A DNA stretch of 64,000 nt from DATARH01 sp050246595 (GCA_050246595.1 JBFWVT010000014.1:16870-80869); one strand, 5' to 3'. Numbered from the stretch's first letter, positions 50,023 to 59,221 are shown. A program made the numbers and translations. Notes: a model not told the origin generated them from the letters alone.

Positions 50023-50100
50023 CACCGAGATTGCTTCGCTGCGCTCGCAATGACGGCAGAGGGCTGTCATTGCGAGCGCAGCGGCGAAGCAATCTCAGTG
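50023..50100. repeat. Inverted-repeat intergenic element (copy 2)
   Basis: GAGATTGCTTCGCTGCGCTC plus GCAATGAC (about 50027-50054) pairs with GTCATTGCGAGCGCAGCGGC plus GAAGCAATCTCAGTG. It is the better-preserved sibling of 35247-35321 and lies between the glcD and DUF2383-like genes. Confidence 0.92.
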
Positions 50101-50127
50101 AACGCCATTCGAGCGGCGCGAACCGAC

Positions 50128-50571
50128 CTACGCCGTTGCGTTGCGCATCTCGCGCACCCGGTCGTGGTTCGCCTTGACCTCGGCGTATTGGCGCTCGACG
50201 ACCCGGCGCACGTCACCCGGCAGATCCTGCGCCAGCGCCTTTTCGTAGGAGCGCTTGGCGACATCCTCGCCGCGCTCGCATTCGGCGAGGATCGCGTGAT
50301 CGTTCATCGTTGAAATCGAACTGCGGATGCCGACCCAGAACCGGTGCATCGTGCCGCTCATCGAGCTGCTCTTCTCCGGGTCGCCGCCCATCTCGCGCAC
50401 GATCTGCGTTAACTGCGTCACGGCCTCGCGGCAGCGTTCCGCTTTCTGTTCAAAAAACACCTTCAGGTTCGGGTTTTTGACCGTCTCGGCACACTGGCGA
50501 AACCCTTCCTCGCCGTCGCGGCTCGTTCCGATCAGATCGTTGAGCGTCGAAATGACATCGTCGCGGTCCAT
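50128..50571 (-). CDS. DUF2383/PA2169-type four-helix-bundle protein
   Basis: The ATG at 50571 gives 147 residues. ISTLNDLIGTSRDGEEGFRQ, FFEQKAERCREAVTQL and LAECERGEDVAKRSYEKAL match the PA2169/DUF2383 family of ferritin-like helical bundles with four helices. Key Glu and Cys positions (AECERGED) could bind metal. The family is linked to stress responses, but its biochemical activity is unknown. It is oriented divergently from the MBL lipoprotein. Confidence 0.8.
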   Translation of the reverse strand: MDRDDVISTLNDLIGTSRDGEEGFRQCAETVKNPNLKVFFEQKAERCREAVTQLTQIVREMGGDPEKSSSMSGTMHRFWVGIRSSISTMNDHAILAECERGEDVAKRSYEKALAQDLPGDVRRVVERQYAEVKANHDRVREMRNATA

Positions 50572-50747
50572 TGCCGGATTCCTCCGTTGCCGAGCCGCGC
50601 CCCGCGCGGCGTCCATGTCCTGGCTTCCAAACGCCTCGCGGCGACGGTCGATCCGCCGGCAGCCCCTGGACGTACATAGACGATTGGGGACAGCCGGCGC
50701 ATGATGGCACGGCCAGGCGCACAAATGCGCCGCCTCGGGAGGAATCA

Positions 50748-51716
50748 ATGCGCCTCGGAACAGTGCTGTTTGCGCTGCTGCTGGTCGTCGGCTGCGCAGC
50801 GGGAGCCAACGCGTCTCAGAGCGATTTTCGCGTGACCCTGTTGGGCACGGGGGTGCCGATCCCGGACCCCAATCGCTTCGGTCCGGCAACGCTTGTCGAA
50901 GCGGGCGAGCAGAAGCTCCTGTTCGATGCCGGTCGAGGTGTCCCCGTTCGGCTCTGGCAGCTACGGATTCCGTTCAATAAGGTCGGCCCCCTGTTTCTGA
51001 CCCATTTTCATTCCGACCACGTCATCGGCATCCCGGATTTATGGCTGACCGGATGGCTGGGAGGCCCGTTCGGGCGGCGGAAGGACCCGTTCCACGTCAT
51101 CGGTCCTACCGGCACAAAGGATTTGATGGGTAATCTGGAGCGCGCCTACGCGGCGGATATCAAAATCCGCATCGCCGACGAGAATTACCCGCCGGAGGGG
51201 GTCCGCGTCGTCGCCCAGGAGTTTCCCGGCGAAGGTGTCGTTTTCGAGAAAGACGGCGTCAGGGTGATCGCATTCGAGGTCGATCATGGCGAGCACATCA
51301 AACCGTCGTTCGGCTATCGGATCGAGTACATAGGACGCTCGGTGGTCATCTCCAGCGATACCCGCTTCAGCGAGAACGTCATCAAATACGGCACCGGCGC
51401 CGATGTTCTTATCCACGAAGTCATGGGGGTTCGGCCCGAGCTGCTGAAAGACCCGCAAGTCAGGCGCGTGATGGACCACCATACCTCTCCGCAGGAAGCC
51501 GGCACCGTCTTCACGCGGGCGGCTCCGAAACTTGCAGTCTATACGCATCTTGTCTTTCGCGGGGGACCCGGCATTCCGCCGCTTACCCCGGACGAGATCG
51601 TAACGCAGACGCGCGAGACCTACAGCGGTCCGCTCGAAGTGGGCGAAGACCTGTTCAGCATTGACATCGCCGAAGACGGCAAGCTTATCGTGCGACGACC
51701 CGGCGAGAAGCGGTAG
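50748..51716 (+). CDS. MBL-fold hydrolase lipoprotein (RNase Z/AtsA-like)
   Basis: The ATG at 50748 has GGGAGGAATCA upstream and gives 322 residues. The N terminus is a lipoprotein signal, FALLLVVGCAAG, with the likely lipidated Cys16. The metallo-beta-lactamase motif is LTHFHSDHVIGIPDLWL, with further ligands at EVDHGEHIKPS, VISSDTRFSENVI and RRVMDHHTSPQEA. The overall layout is like tRNase Z or arylsulfatase AtsA hydrolases, but an exported lipoprotein is unlikely to process tRNA. Substrate unknown. Encoded opposite to the DUF2383-like gene. Confidence 0.88.
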   Translation: MRLGTVLFALLLVVGCAAGANASQSDFRVTLLGTGVPIPDPNRFGPATLVEAGEQKLLFDAGRGVPVRLWQLRIPFNKVGPLFLTHFHSDHVIGIPDLWLTGWLGGPFGRRKDPFHVIGPTGTKDLMGNLERAYAADIKIRIADENYPPEGVRVVAQEFPGEGVVFEKDGVRVIAFEVDHGEHIKPSFGYRIEYIGRSVVISSDTRFSENVIKYGTGADVLIHEVMGVRPELLKDPQVRRVMDHHTSPQEAGTVFTRAAPKLAVYTHLVFRGGPGIPPLTPDEIVTQTRETYSGPLEVGEDLFSIDIAEDGKLIVRRPGEKR

Positions 51717-51751
51717 TCAGGCACCGGGACGCTTGCCGCTTTTATGCGATC

Positions 51752-53227
51752 CTATGCAATTCGCCGCGCCTCCCAGGTTCCGGCACCGAATTGCGTGCGG
51801 TTGACGATGCCCTGGTTCTGGTCGCTGGCGGCGCCGAGCAGTACCGAGCCGGCCATTCCGCCATTCGCGACGCTGCCCTCGAAGCGGTACGAGATCGTCG
51901 CCGCCTCGTGCCGGCCGGCAAAGGCGAAACGGATGCGCTCGCCGTCGATCTCGCCGCTGACCGGCCCCTCGAACTGCGTCGAGCGCTGCGTTCCGCTGAT
52001 ATCCAGGCCGCTCTGTTCCAGCGCAAGGCGGTGCAGCCGCGTGCCGTGCATAAAGGCGACGCGCAATTCCCAGTCGCCGGCGACGACCGGTCCCGGCGCG
52101 CGGGTCGCCTGCGGCCGGTTGGTCAGCGAGGCGCGCAGCGCGGCGACGATCGCATCGCCGACCTGCGCCGCCTCGCCCGGCTGCAACTGGAACGGGTCGA
52201 TCGCGAGCGAATCGTCGGTCGCGCTGTTGTCGTCGAGCATCACGCGCGGCTCGCCGTCGAGCACGGCGAGACGCAGCCCGTTCCCGTCGAGCGGAAACCG
52301 CGTCCGGTCCCAGATCACCTTGAGCCGCGGCACCTTGTCCACCCCGCTCGGCTCCAGCACCTCGCCGCGCACGCCGTCGATCCGGCCGAGCCGTTCGGCG
52401 ATCGTCGCGAGATCGGCATCCCACTTGCGCCGTTCGGCCGCCTCGTCGCGCTCGCCAAACCAGTATTCGAGCGCCGCGACGACGCCGACGATGTCCTCCT
52501 TCGACACCTTCATCGGCCGGCCCAATGCCTGGTGCGGCGAGCCGTTGCGCCACGCCGCCTCGCACAGCCCCCTGTTACCGAGCAACAGCCCGCTGGTCTG
52601 CGGGCCGCGCAGGAACTTGCCACCGCTATAGACGACGAGGTCGGCGCCGCGCTTGAGCCACGGACTCGGCCGCTCGATATGCTCGGAGGCGGCATCGACC
52701 AGGATCGGGATGCCGCGCGGCCGGCACACCGACGCGATCTCCTCCAGCCGCACCGCCGTCAGATGCTCCTGCTTGCCGAGCAGGCAGACCATCGCGACCG
52801 GCTCCTCAAGCGCGCGGTCCAACTCCTCGCGGGTGTCGATCTCGACGATATGGCAGCCGATCATCCGCACCGCCTGATCGTAGGCGAAACGCTGCTTCCG
52901 CGGGATGACGACCCGGTTGACCATGCCGTCGGTAAAGGGCAGCCGCACCATTTTCACGGGGTCGTTGCCGGCGACGCAGGCGGCGGTGCCGAGCGCCACC
53001 GCGGCGGCGCTGCCGCAGGTCACGATCCCCCATTCGGCGCCGGTCAGCTCGGCGATGCGCCTGCCGGCCGCCTCCATCAGCTCGTCGAGATTGACAAACC
53101 GGCGCGAGGCGGCGTCGATCGCCGCGCGCACCTGCGGCAGCATCAGACTGCCGCCGTGCATCGTGCGCACGCTGCAGCAGTTGATAAACGGGCGCACGCC
53201 GAGCGCGCGGTACGGGTCAGGGTTCAT
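51752..53227 (-). CDS. SelA-like PLP-dependent enzyme with an added C-terminal domain
   Basis: The ATG at 53227 gives 491 residues. Residues 1-370 resemble the SelA/D-glucosaminate-6-phosphate ammonia-lyase (DgaE)-like fold-type I family: GVRPFINCCSVRTMHGGSLM, LTGAEWGIVTCGSAAAVALG, IPILVDAASEH and the PLP-lysine region DLVVYSGGKFLRGPQTSGLL. Residues 380-491 are an additional beta-rich domain (VVAGDWELRVAFMHGTRLHR; FAGRHEAATISYRFEGSVAN; GMAGSVLLGAA) that I do not recognise. No selenocysteine machinery is seen nearby, so it is unlikely to make Sec-tRNA. The upstream frame to 53515 is repeat-like noise. Confidence 0.82.
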   Translation of the reverse strand: MNPDPYRALGVRPFINCCSVRTMHGGSLMLPQVRAAIDAASRRFVNLDELMEAAGRRIAELTGAEWGIVTCGSAAAVALGTAACVAGNDPVKMVRLPFTDGMVNRVVIPRKQRFAYDQAVRMIGCHIVEIDTREELDRALEEPVAMVCLLGKQEHLTAVRLEEIASVCRPRGIPILVDAASEHIERPSPWLKRGADLVVYSGGKFLRGPQTSGLLLGNRGLCEAAWRNGSPHQALGRPMKVSKEDIVGVVAALEYWFGERDEAAERRKWDADLATIAERLGRIDGVRGEVLEPSGVDKVPRLKVIWDRTRFPLDGNGLRLAVLDGEPRVMLDDNSATDDSLAIDPFQLQPGEAAQVGDAIVAALRASLTNRPQATRAPGPVVAGDWELRVAFMHGTRLHRLALEQSGLDISGTQRSTQFEGPVSGEIDGERIRFAFAGRHEAATISYRFEGSVANGGMAGSVLLGAASDQNQGIVNRTQFGAGTWEARRIA

Positions 53228-53910
53228 CTGCGCCTCCCAGAAAGCGGGTGCGGCATCATAGCAGGCGCCTCGCCCGTGTCGCGGGCCATGCGATGTACCA
53301 TCGCGCGCCGCGGAGTGGCGCTTGCGTAGCCGCGGCTTATACCAGCCGCCCAAGACCCGGACCTGCACCGTCATGGCCGGGCTTGACCCGGCTATCCACG
53401 ATACCGCGCCCTGTGACAGCAAAGGACGGACAGCAAAGGACGGACAGCAAAGGACGGACAGCAAAGGATCAGACTTGAGAGCAGCTGGTATCAGCCTGAA
53501 TGTGGCAAACAGCATCGTCGTTCCGCGATCGCGGCCCGGAGCCTGCCTCCTCCCTGGACTTGATCCGAGGACAGGCTCAGGGGCGCCCGTGCCCTGGAAT
53601 GATCTCGTTGCAATTCAAACGGCGCACCGCGGACATCGAGGGCAATTTCACCAGAATCACAGGCTATGATTGATGCCTTAAACAATCGTTAGGGTTGAGA
53701 GGGTGGCGGAATTTCAAGGAATATAATGAAAACAGAAGCTTGCCGGCTATCTCAAGGGGCGGCTGGGTGCAGATTTGCTGCTGATTGGGTCCGTCAAGTC
53801 GCGCGGAGGTTGATACCGGTCACGGACCCGCCCAAAGCACTCGGCGGCCGGGACGGCGCTGCGGGTACGGCTGTTGTTGATGGGCAGCCGCAAAGGGGCC
53901 AGATCAAATA
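53228..53910. other. 683-base non-coding stretch rich in repeats
   Basis: Between the SelA-like gene and queC. It has a GGCCGGGCTTGACCCGGC palindrome near 53377, a 14 bp tandem array (53415-53470), a degenerate CTGGACTTGATCCGAGG element near 53556, and AT-rich sequence around 53660-53740 that may hold the queC promoter. No protein-coding frame is supported. No preQ1-type riboswitch fold was visible. Confidence 0.55.
53415..53470. repeat. Four tandem 14 bp units
   Basis: GACAGCAAAGGACG repeats at 53415, 53429, 53443 and 53457, the last ending ATC. The array sits in the intergenic stretch ahead of queC. The unit length is not a multiple of three and no frame crosses it usefully. Confidence 0.93.
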
Positions 53911-54672
53911 ATGATGACCGCCATTGCTCACTCCGAACCGGCGCTGGTGCTGTTTTCCGGCGGGCAGGATTCGACGACCTGTCTGGCCTGGGCGCTTGCC
54001 CGCTTTCCGCTGGTCGAGACGATCGGCTTCGATTACGGTCAGCGCCACCGGATCGAACTGGAATGCCGGGGCCGGATCGCCGAGCGGCTGCGCCGCGAAT
54101 TTCCGAAGTGGCGCGACCGGCTCGGCGACGACCATATGATCGATCTTGGCGTGCTCGGGCAAATCAGCGATACCGCCCTGACCCGCGATAGCGCGATCCG
54201 GTTCGCGGAGAGCGGGCTGCCGAACACGTTCGTCCCCGGCCGCAATCTGCTGTTTTTCACCTTCGCGGCAGCATCAGGCTATCGGCGCGGCATCAGACAC
54301 CTGGTCGGCGGCATGTGCGAGACCGATTATTCGGGCTACCCCGATTGCCGCGACGACACGCTGAAGGCGTTGCAGGTGGCGCTGTCGCTCGGCATCGATT
54401 ATCGCTTTGTGATCCACACGCCGCTGATGTGGCGCGACAAGGCGGCGACCTGGACGCTCGCGCAGGCTCTCGGCAGCGCGCCGCTGGTCGATCTGATCCG
54501 CGAGGAGACGCATAGCTGCTACAACGGTGACCGCGCGCACCGCCACGATTGGGGCTACGGCTGCGGCGCCTGCCCGGCCTGCGACTTGCGCCGCGATGGG
54601 TGGGATGCCTTTACAAAAATCGCATCCCGGTGGGCTGAAGACCCATGGGATGCGGCTGAGTGCGAAACGTGA
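53911..54672 (+). CDS. queC: 7-cyano-7-deazaguanine synthase
   Basis: A 253-residue enzyme converting 7-carboxy-7-deazaguanine to preQ0 in queuosine synthesis, using ATP and ammonia. The PP-loop is ALVLFSGGQDSTTCLAWAL; GFDYGQRHRIELE follows. FVPGRNLLFFTFAAASGYRR, GMCETDYSGYPDCRDDTLK are conserved. The zinc site is SCYNG plus CGACPACDLRRDGW near the C terminus. Starts at 53911 or 53914 (ATGATG). The following queE begins 13 bases before its stop, so the two are co-translated. queD and queF are not here. Confidence 0.95.
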   Translation: MMTAIAHSEPALVLFSGGQDSTTCLAWALARFPLVETIGFDYGQRHRIELECRGRIAERLRREFPKWRDRLGDDHMIDLGVLGQISDTALTRDSAIRFAESGLPNTFVPGRNLLFFTFAAASGYRRGIRHLVGGMCETDYSGYPDCRDDTLKALQVALSLGIDYRFVIHTPLMWRDKAATWTLAQALGSAPLVDLIREETHSCYNGDRAHRHDWGYGCGACPACDLRRDGWDAFTKIASRWAEDPWDAAECET

Positions 54673-55301
54673 CCTACGCCGTCAAGGAAATCTTCTACAC
54701 GTTGCAGGGCGAGGGGGCGCTGACCGGGCGGCCTGCCGTGTTCTGCCGGTTTTCCGGCTGCAATCTATGGTCCGGGCGCGAGGGGGACCGGGAAAGCGCG
54801 ATCTGCACCTTCTGCGATACCGATTTCATCGGCATGGACGGCACTGAAGGCGGCCGCTACCGCGACGCCGACACGCTCGCCGACCGGATCGCGTCGCTGT
54901 GGCCGGACGGGGCCGGCGCTCGTTTTGTCGTTTGCACCGGCGGCGAGCCGCTGTTGCAGCTCGACCCGCCGCTGATCGCGGCATTGCACGCCCGCGATTT
55001 CGCGGTCGCGATCGAGACCAACGGCACGATCCCGCTGCCTGATGGCATCGACTGGGTCTGCGTCAGCCCGAAATCGGGCGCGCCTGTTGTCGTCACTTCG
55101 GGCGACGAATTGAAGATCGTCGTGCCGCAGACCGGGCTCGACCCGCTTGCCTTTGCCGAACTCGATTTCCGCCGCTTCTCGGTACAGCCGATGGACGGTC
55201 CCGACCGCATCGGCAACACCGCATGGGCGATCGCTTTCTGTCTTGCCCACCCGCAATGGCAGCTCAGTTTGCAGACACACAAAATGACCGGGATACGCTG
55301 A
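54660..55301 (+). CDS. queE: 7-carboxy-7-deazaguanine synthase (radical SAM)
   Basis: A 213-residue radical SAM enzyme that converts carboxytetrahydropterin to 7-carboxy-7-deazaguanine. It starts YAVKEIFYTLQGEGALTGRP. The iron-sulfur cysteines lie in CRFSGCNLWSGR and ICTFCDTDF, giving the C-x14-C-x2-C spacing typical of the proteobacterial QueE branch rather than Cx3Cx2C. FVVCTGGEPLLQL is the GGE motif and SPKSG binds substrate. The start is a GTG at 54660 or the GTG at 54669, both within the end of queC. Confidence 0.93.
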   Translation: MRNVTYAVKEIFYTLQGEGALTGRPAVFCRFSGCNLWSGREGDRESAICTFCDTDFIGMDGTEGGRYRDADTLADRIASLWPDGAGARFVVCTGGEPLLQLDPPLIAALHARDFAVAIETNGTIPLPDGIDWVCVSPKSGAPVVVTSGDELKIVVPQTGLDPLAFAELDFRRFSVQPMDGPDRIGNTAWAIAFCLAHPQWQLSLQTHKMTGIR

Positions 55302-55329
55302 TCAAAGCCCGGCCGACGCTGTGCACGGT

Positions 55330-56250
55330 CTACCGGGCCGGGTTTTCCTCCCTCGTGCCGCTCGGCGGACGGGTGCTGGCATAGGACACGACCAACCCGA
55401 GCACCCTGATCGCGTCCTCCGGGTCCTTGATCTCGGCGATTGCGGCGAGCGGCACCTTGCCGGGCGGGTTGAGCGTGAGCCGCAGCGGCCCCTTCGGGCG
55501 TGCGTAGTCGCCGACATACAAGGCAAGGGCGTCGAGCACCGCCGTCGTGGCGGCCCCCTGTCCCGGGCGCAGATTGTCGAGTATGGCGCCGGCGAGCTTT
55601 ACGATCTCCTCGGGATCGAGACCGCGCGCCCTGGCGGCGGCCGGCAACGCCGTGCCGAGCAGCGAGCGGTCCTCGAAAACCAGGCTGGCACTGCGCAGCA
55701 AGGCCGCATCCGCCGCATCCCTGTTATCGGGATCGATCCCGTCGAGCGCCAGCGACAGCTCGATTCGGGCAAGCTCGCGCAGATCGAGTTCGAGCCGGTT
55801 CAGCGTCATTGTCCGGTGTTCAGGATCGAACCGATAATCGAGTTGAAAATCGGCTCTCACGGTGTCGCGCCCGGTCAGCTCGCGCAGATCGAACGCGTCG
55901 AACGATTTTGTGTCGATCGAAATGCCCTCGGCGCGCAGTTTCGCGAAATTCGGCGTCTCGTTTCTGTGGTACGAGGCGAAATCGAACGTCTCGACCGCGA
56001 CCCGGTCGATATGGATCGGGTCGGTCTTGACACCTTCGGTCGCCTCGGGAGGCGGCTTGACCGTGACGTCCTCCAGAACAAAGCCGTTATCGCCAAGCGG
56101 TTTGCCGCGTTCGTAGCTCAGGACCCCGTGCGGTGCCTGGCGCAGCACTTCCTTGAACCGGCTCAGCCCGTCGGCGGCGGCCGGCAGCGCCGGCGCGGCA
56201 AGCAACAGGCCGGTCGCGGCGACGACGGCCAGAATACGCCCTCTGTTCAT
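55330..56250 (-). CDS. Exported protein of unknown function
   Basis: A 306-residue protein with a clear signal peptide (RILAVVAATGLLLAAPALPA, cleavage near AAA-DGL). The mature part is a mixture of beta strands (GFVLEDVTVKPPPEA; RVAVETFDFASY; VRADFQLDYRFDP; LNRLELDLRELARIELSLAL) and a helical C-terminal third. I recognise no domain; repeated D-strand patterns suggest a periplasmic beta-sheet protein perhaps related to AsmA- or DUF945-like lipid/outer membrane proteins, but that is a guess. It is convergent with queE and lies downstream of the HpnR-like gene region on the opposite side of a 90-base gap. Confidence 0.6.
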   Translation of the reverse strand: MNRGRILAVVAATGLLLAAPALPAAADGLSRFKEVLRQAPHGVLSYERGKPLGDNGFVLEDVTVKPPPEATEGVKTDPIHIDRVAVETFDFASYHRNETPNFAKLRAEGISIDTKSFDAFDLRELTGRDTVRADFQLDYRFDPEHRTMTLNRLELDLRELARIELSLALDGIDPDNRDAADAALLRSASLVFEDRSLLGTALPAAARARGLDPEEIVKLAGAILDNLRPGQGAATTAVLDALALYVGDYARPKGPLRLTLNPPGKVPLAAIAEIKDPEDAIRVLGLVVSYASTRPPSGTREENPAR

Positions 56251-56340
56251 GAATTTCCCCAGCTGCCCTGTCCCGGAATCTGGGAACCCCGATCCGCTCC
56301 CGCAATGTGAGCCGGCCAGAGACCGGTCGGGACCGGCCCT

Positions 56341-57894
56341 CTACGGCGAGGCGCCCATGCGCGTCGCATCGACAAAGGCTTCGGTTGCCGCATCGATCGC
56401 CCGCCCGGCGCGACCGCGCGGCGCATGGATATAGAGATCGCGTCCGCTTGCGTTTCCGGCACGCGTTTCCGAGGCGGCGGGCGGCAGCGGGATCTCGTAG
56501 GCGACCGGCCGGGCATGATCGGCGAGCAGCAGGTCGGGGCGATAGACGCTGTTGAGCTTGAACAGGCTTTTGACGAAGTTGGTCTGACCCCGCAACAGCA
56601 GCCGGGTCGAGATGCCGATCATCTTGCGCATCTCACGCCAGTGCAGGTGCCGCGCATAGATCGCGCGCTGTGTGTCGACCAGCTCCTCGTAGAACTCGGC
56701 CAGCGGCAGCCTTGTCGGCAACACCGCGTGCTGGATGTCAAACAGGCGGTAGTCGCGGGTCTGCAACCGGCGCTCCTCGGTCAGCCAGCTCTCGGTGCCG
56801 GGATAGGGCGTGTTGACGCTGATATTGATGATCTCGGGCTGTTCGAGGCACCATTCGCGCAACACACGGAACCGCTCGCGGTCCCAATCAGGGTCAACGA
56901 TCAGATTGATCGCGAGATGGATGCCGAGCGAGCGGGCAAATTCGAGCGCCTCGAAATTGCGCCCGAGCGGCACGCGCTTGCGATACTTCCTCAATCCCTC
57001 GTCGTCGATCGCTTCGAGCCCGAGAAACATATAGGCGACGCCGAGCGTCTTCCAGAAGCGGAACACTTCCTTGTTGCGCAACAGTACGTCGCCGCGAGTT
57101 TCGAGATAATACCGCTTTTTGATGCCGGCGCGCGCCACCGCCTCGCCAAGCTCGAACCCGTGGCGCTCGTGAACAAAGGCGACATCGTCGACGATAAAGA
57201 CGCCGGGTTCGCGGATCGCGCGCAAATCCTTGATGACCCGCTCGGGGCTGACGAGACGATAGGAGCGGCCGTAAAACGTCCAAGCGCTGCAAAACGAGCA
57301 GTCCCACGGACAGCCGCGCGAGAACTCGATCGACGCGCACGGGTCGAGCACGCCGAGGAAATACTTTTTCCTGTGCCGCAGCAGGTCGCGCGCCGGCAAG
57401 AGCGTGTCGAGCGAATGGACAAAACCGGGCGGCGGCCCTTCTCCGTCCGCGGTCACCACCCCCGGCAGGTCTGTCAGATCGTTGCCGGCTTCGATTGCGG
57501 CGAGCAGCGGCGGAAACCCGGCCTCGCCCTCGCCGCGCAGCACGCAATCGATCGCACCCTCGCCGTGCTCGATGATTGCGGAGGCAATAAAAGAGGCGCT
57601 GTGCCCGCCAACGCAGACGAAAATACCCGGCAATCGCGCCTTCACCGCTTTCGCGACGTCGATGAGTTCGGGAACATTCGCCAGGTAATTGCAAGAAAAG
57701 GCGATTACATCCGGCCGCCAGGTTTCGGCCAAACGCAGAAGATCGCGGTGCGTTTCGACCTGAAGATCGATCAGCCGCACCTCGTGGCCGGCTTCTCGAG
57801 CGGCGGCGGCGACCAGTTCCAGCCCGAGCGGTTCGAGCCGCAGAAATATCTTTGTGTACATCAGCGGGCCGGGATGGACGCCGAGGATTTTCAT
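56341..57894 (-). CDS. hpnR: B12-binding radical SAM enzyme, probable hopanoid C-3 methylase
   Basis: The ATG at 57894 gives 517 residues. The first 140 form a cobalamin-binding Rossmann domain (LEPLGLELVAAAAREAGHEV; VCVGGHSASFIASAIIEHG). The radical SAM cluster is SRGCPWDCSFCSAW (C-x3-C-x2-C). The opening HPGPLMYTKIFLRLEPLGLE and the later LETRGDVLLRNKEVFRFWK are as I remember for HpnR, which methylates bacteriohopanepolyols at C-3 and is thought to help stationary-phase survival. The C-terminal SLFKLNSVYRPDLLLADHA is also HpnR-like. Paralogous B12-radical SAM methyltransferases cannot be excluded. No squalene-hopene cyclase is in the window. Confidence 0.75.
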   Translation of the reverse strand: MKILGVHPGPLMYTKIFLRLEPLGLELVAAAAREAGHEVRLIDLQVETHRDLLRLAETWRPDVIAFSCNYLANVPELIDVAKAVKARLPGIFVCVGGHSASFIASAIIEHGEGAIDCVLRGEGEAGFPPLLAAIEAGNDLTDLPGVVTADGEGPPPGFVHSLDTLLPARDLLRHRKKYFLGVLDPCASIEFSRGCPWDCSFCSAWTFYGRSYRLVSPERVIKDLRAIREPGVFIVDDVAFVHERHGFELGEAVARAGIKKRYYLETRGDVLLRNKEVFRFWKTLGVAYMFLGLEAIDDEGLRKYRKRVPLGRNFEALEFARSLGIHLAINLIVDPDWDRERFRVLREWCLEQPEIINISVNTPYPGTESWLTEERRLQTRDYRLFDIQHAVLPTRLPLAEFYEELVDTQRAIYARHLHWREMRKMIGISTRLLLRGQTNFVKSLFKLNSVYRPDLLLADHARPVAYEIPLPPAASETRAGNASGRDLYIHAPRGRAGRAIDAATEAFVDATRMGASP

Positions 57895-58029
57895 GCGAAT
57901 GCGGCCTTTCGGCTGTCGAGGCGAATCGAGACTGCGTTGTCGCCGCGGCTTTCGCAACAGCAATCGCGCGTCGGTGTCAACGCGAGTGCTGAAACGCAAT
58001 CTATGAGAGAACCGAGCCGAATGGCGAGG

Positions 58030-58998
58030 TCAGGTATTCAGCTTTAGAAGCCGCTTGGCATTGCCGCCGAGAATTTTCTCCCGGTCCGCGGCCGAGAGCG
58101 GTATGCGTGCCGCCCATTCGGTGCCGGGCGCGTTCTCGACAAACGGGTAATCGACCGAGAACAGCACCCGGTCGATGCCGATCTCCTGGATCGCGTGCAG
58201 CAATGCCGGGTCGGAGAAGAACCCGCTCGTCGTCACCCAGAAATGCTCGCAGAACGCGTCGCGGAACCAGGTCGGCGTGTTGCCGTCGCGCGCAAAGCCC
58301 ATGTTGATGCGCCATAACAGAAACGGCAGCCCCTCGCCAAAATGGCCGATGATGAATTTGAGCCGCGGATGCGCGTCGAAGACACCGCTCAGGATCAGCC
58401 GGATGCCCTGGGTCGCGGTTTCGACCGTAAACCCCCAGGCGGCGCGCAGGATGCTCGGGAAGCGCTCGGCGTAGTCCCGGTAATAGGCCTCGATCACGGC
58501 CGGATGCGGGATCGAGGGATGCAGATAAATCGGCACGTCGAGCGCCTCGGCGCGTGCGAAAATCGGCCAGAAGCGCCGGTCATCGAGAAAGACGCTGTCG
58601 GTCAGCCCGTGCACGATGGCCCCCTTGAACCCGAGCCGGGTGACCGCGCGTTCCAGCTCGTCGGCGGCCGCACTCGGATCGGCAGTCGGCAAGGATGCGA
58701 AAGCGGCGAAACGGTCGGAATGAGCCGCCACGGTCTCGGCGAGGCGGTCGTTGGCGCCGCGCGCGAGCCGCACGGCAAACTCGGGGTCCGCCACTTTCTG
58801 CATCCCCGGAGGCGCGTGCGAGAGGACCTGTATATCGATGCCAGCCGCATCCATCTCGGCGAGTCGGCCCTGGCCGACATCGTCGAGACGGGCGATGACA
58901 TGCGGCCGTCCCGGCGAATCGATCCCGGCAGCGTGAAGTTTCACCTCGGGGTCGAGATAATGCTCCTCAAGGGCGATCACCTGCGATCTCGCGGCCAT
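58030..58998 (-). CDS. Amidohydrolase-family protein (ACMSD-like decarboxylase/hydrolase)
   Basis: A 322-residue TIM-barrel metal enzyme. It starts VIALEEHYLDPEVKLHA, the E-x-H replacing the H-x-H of classical amidohydrolases as in ACMSD-type decarboxylases. LDVPIYLHPSIPHPA, LKFIIGHFGEGLPFLLWRIN (second His and Glu) and VLFSVDYPFVENAPG (catalytic Asp) follow. The family includes 2-amino-3-carboxymuconate semialdehyde decarboxylase, gamma-resorcylate decarboxylase and similar enzymes. The physiological substrate cannot be told from sequence. No sister aromatic genes are adjacent. Confidence 0.87.
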   Translation of the reverse strand: MAARSQVIALEEHYLDPEVKLHAAGIDSPGRPHVIARLDDVGQGRLAEMDAAGIDIQVLSHAPPGMQKVADPEFAVRLARGANDRLAETVAAHSDRFAAFASLPTADPSAAADELERAVTRLGFKGAIVHGLTDSVFLDDRRFWPIFARAEALDVPIYLHPSIPHPAVIEAYYRDYAERFPSILRAAWGFTVETATQGIRLILSGVFDAHPRLKFIIGHFGEGLPFLLWRINMGFARDGNTPTWFRDAFCEHFWVTTSGFFSDPALLHAIQEIGIDRVLFSVDYPFVENAPGTEWAARIPLSAADREKILGGNAKRLLKLNT

Positions 58999-59221
58999 GC
59001 CTCACTCCGACGGTCGGTGCTGTTCAGCCAATACCGTAGCCGTCACTTGCGCGAAAGCCCGAATCCGGGAACGGCCCGCAACCCTCTCGCGCCATCGCGG
59101 CCGTCAACTGAACGAGGATCGGGGATGAGCGTCTGCCGCGTTTCCCGGCGACGATTTCCGGGCCTGTCGATCTTTGCTATAGAACGGGTCCGCCTCTGAA
59201 ACCGTTGGATTGCGCTGCCGC

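Noticed and set aside
51752..53227. Selenocysteine synthase (SelA) proper
   Set aside because: The N-terminal tRNA-binding domain of SelA is absent, an unrelated C-terminal domain is present, and no selB/selC/selD is nearby.
53700..53910. preQ1 riboswitch ahead of queC
   Set aside because: Looked for the short stem, the C-rich loop and A-rich tail near the ribosome site; none could be placed convincingly.
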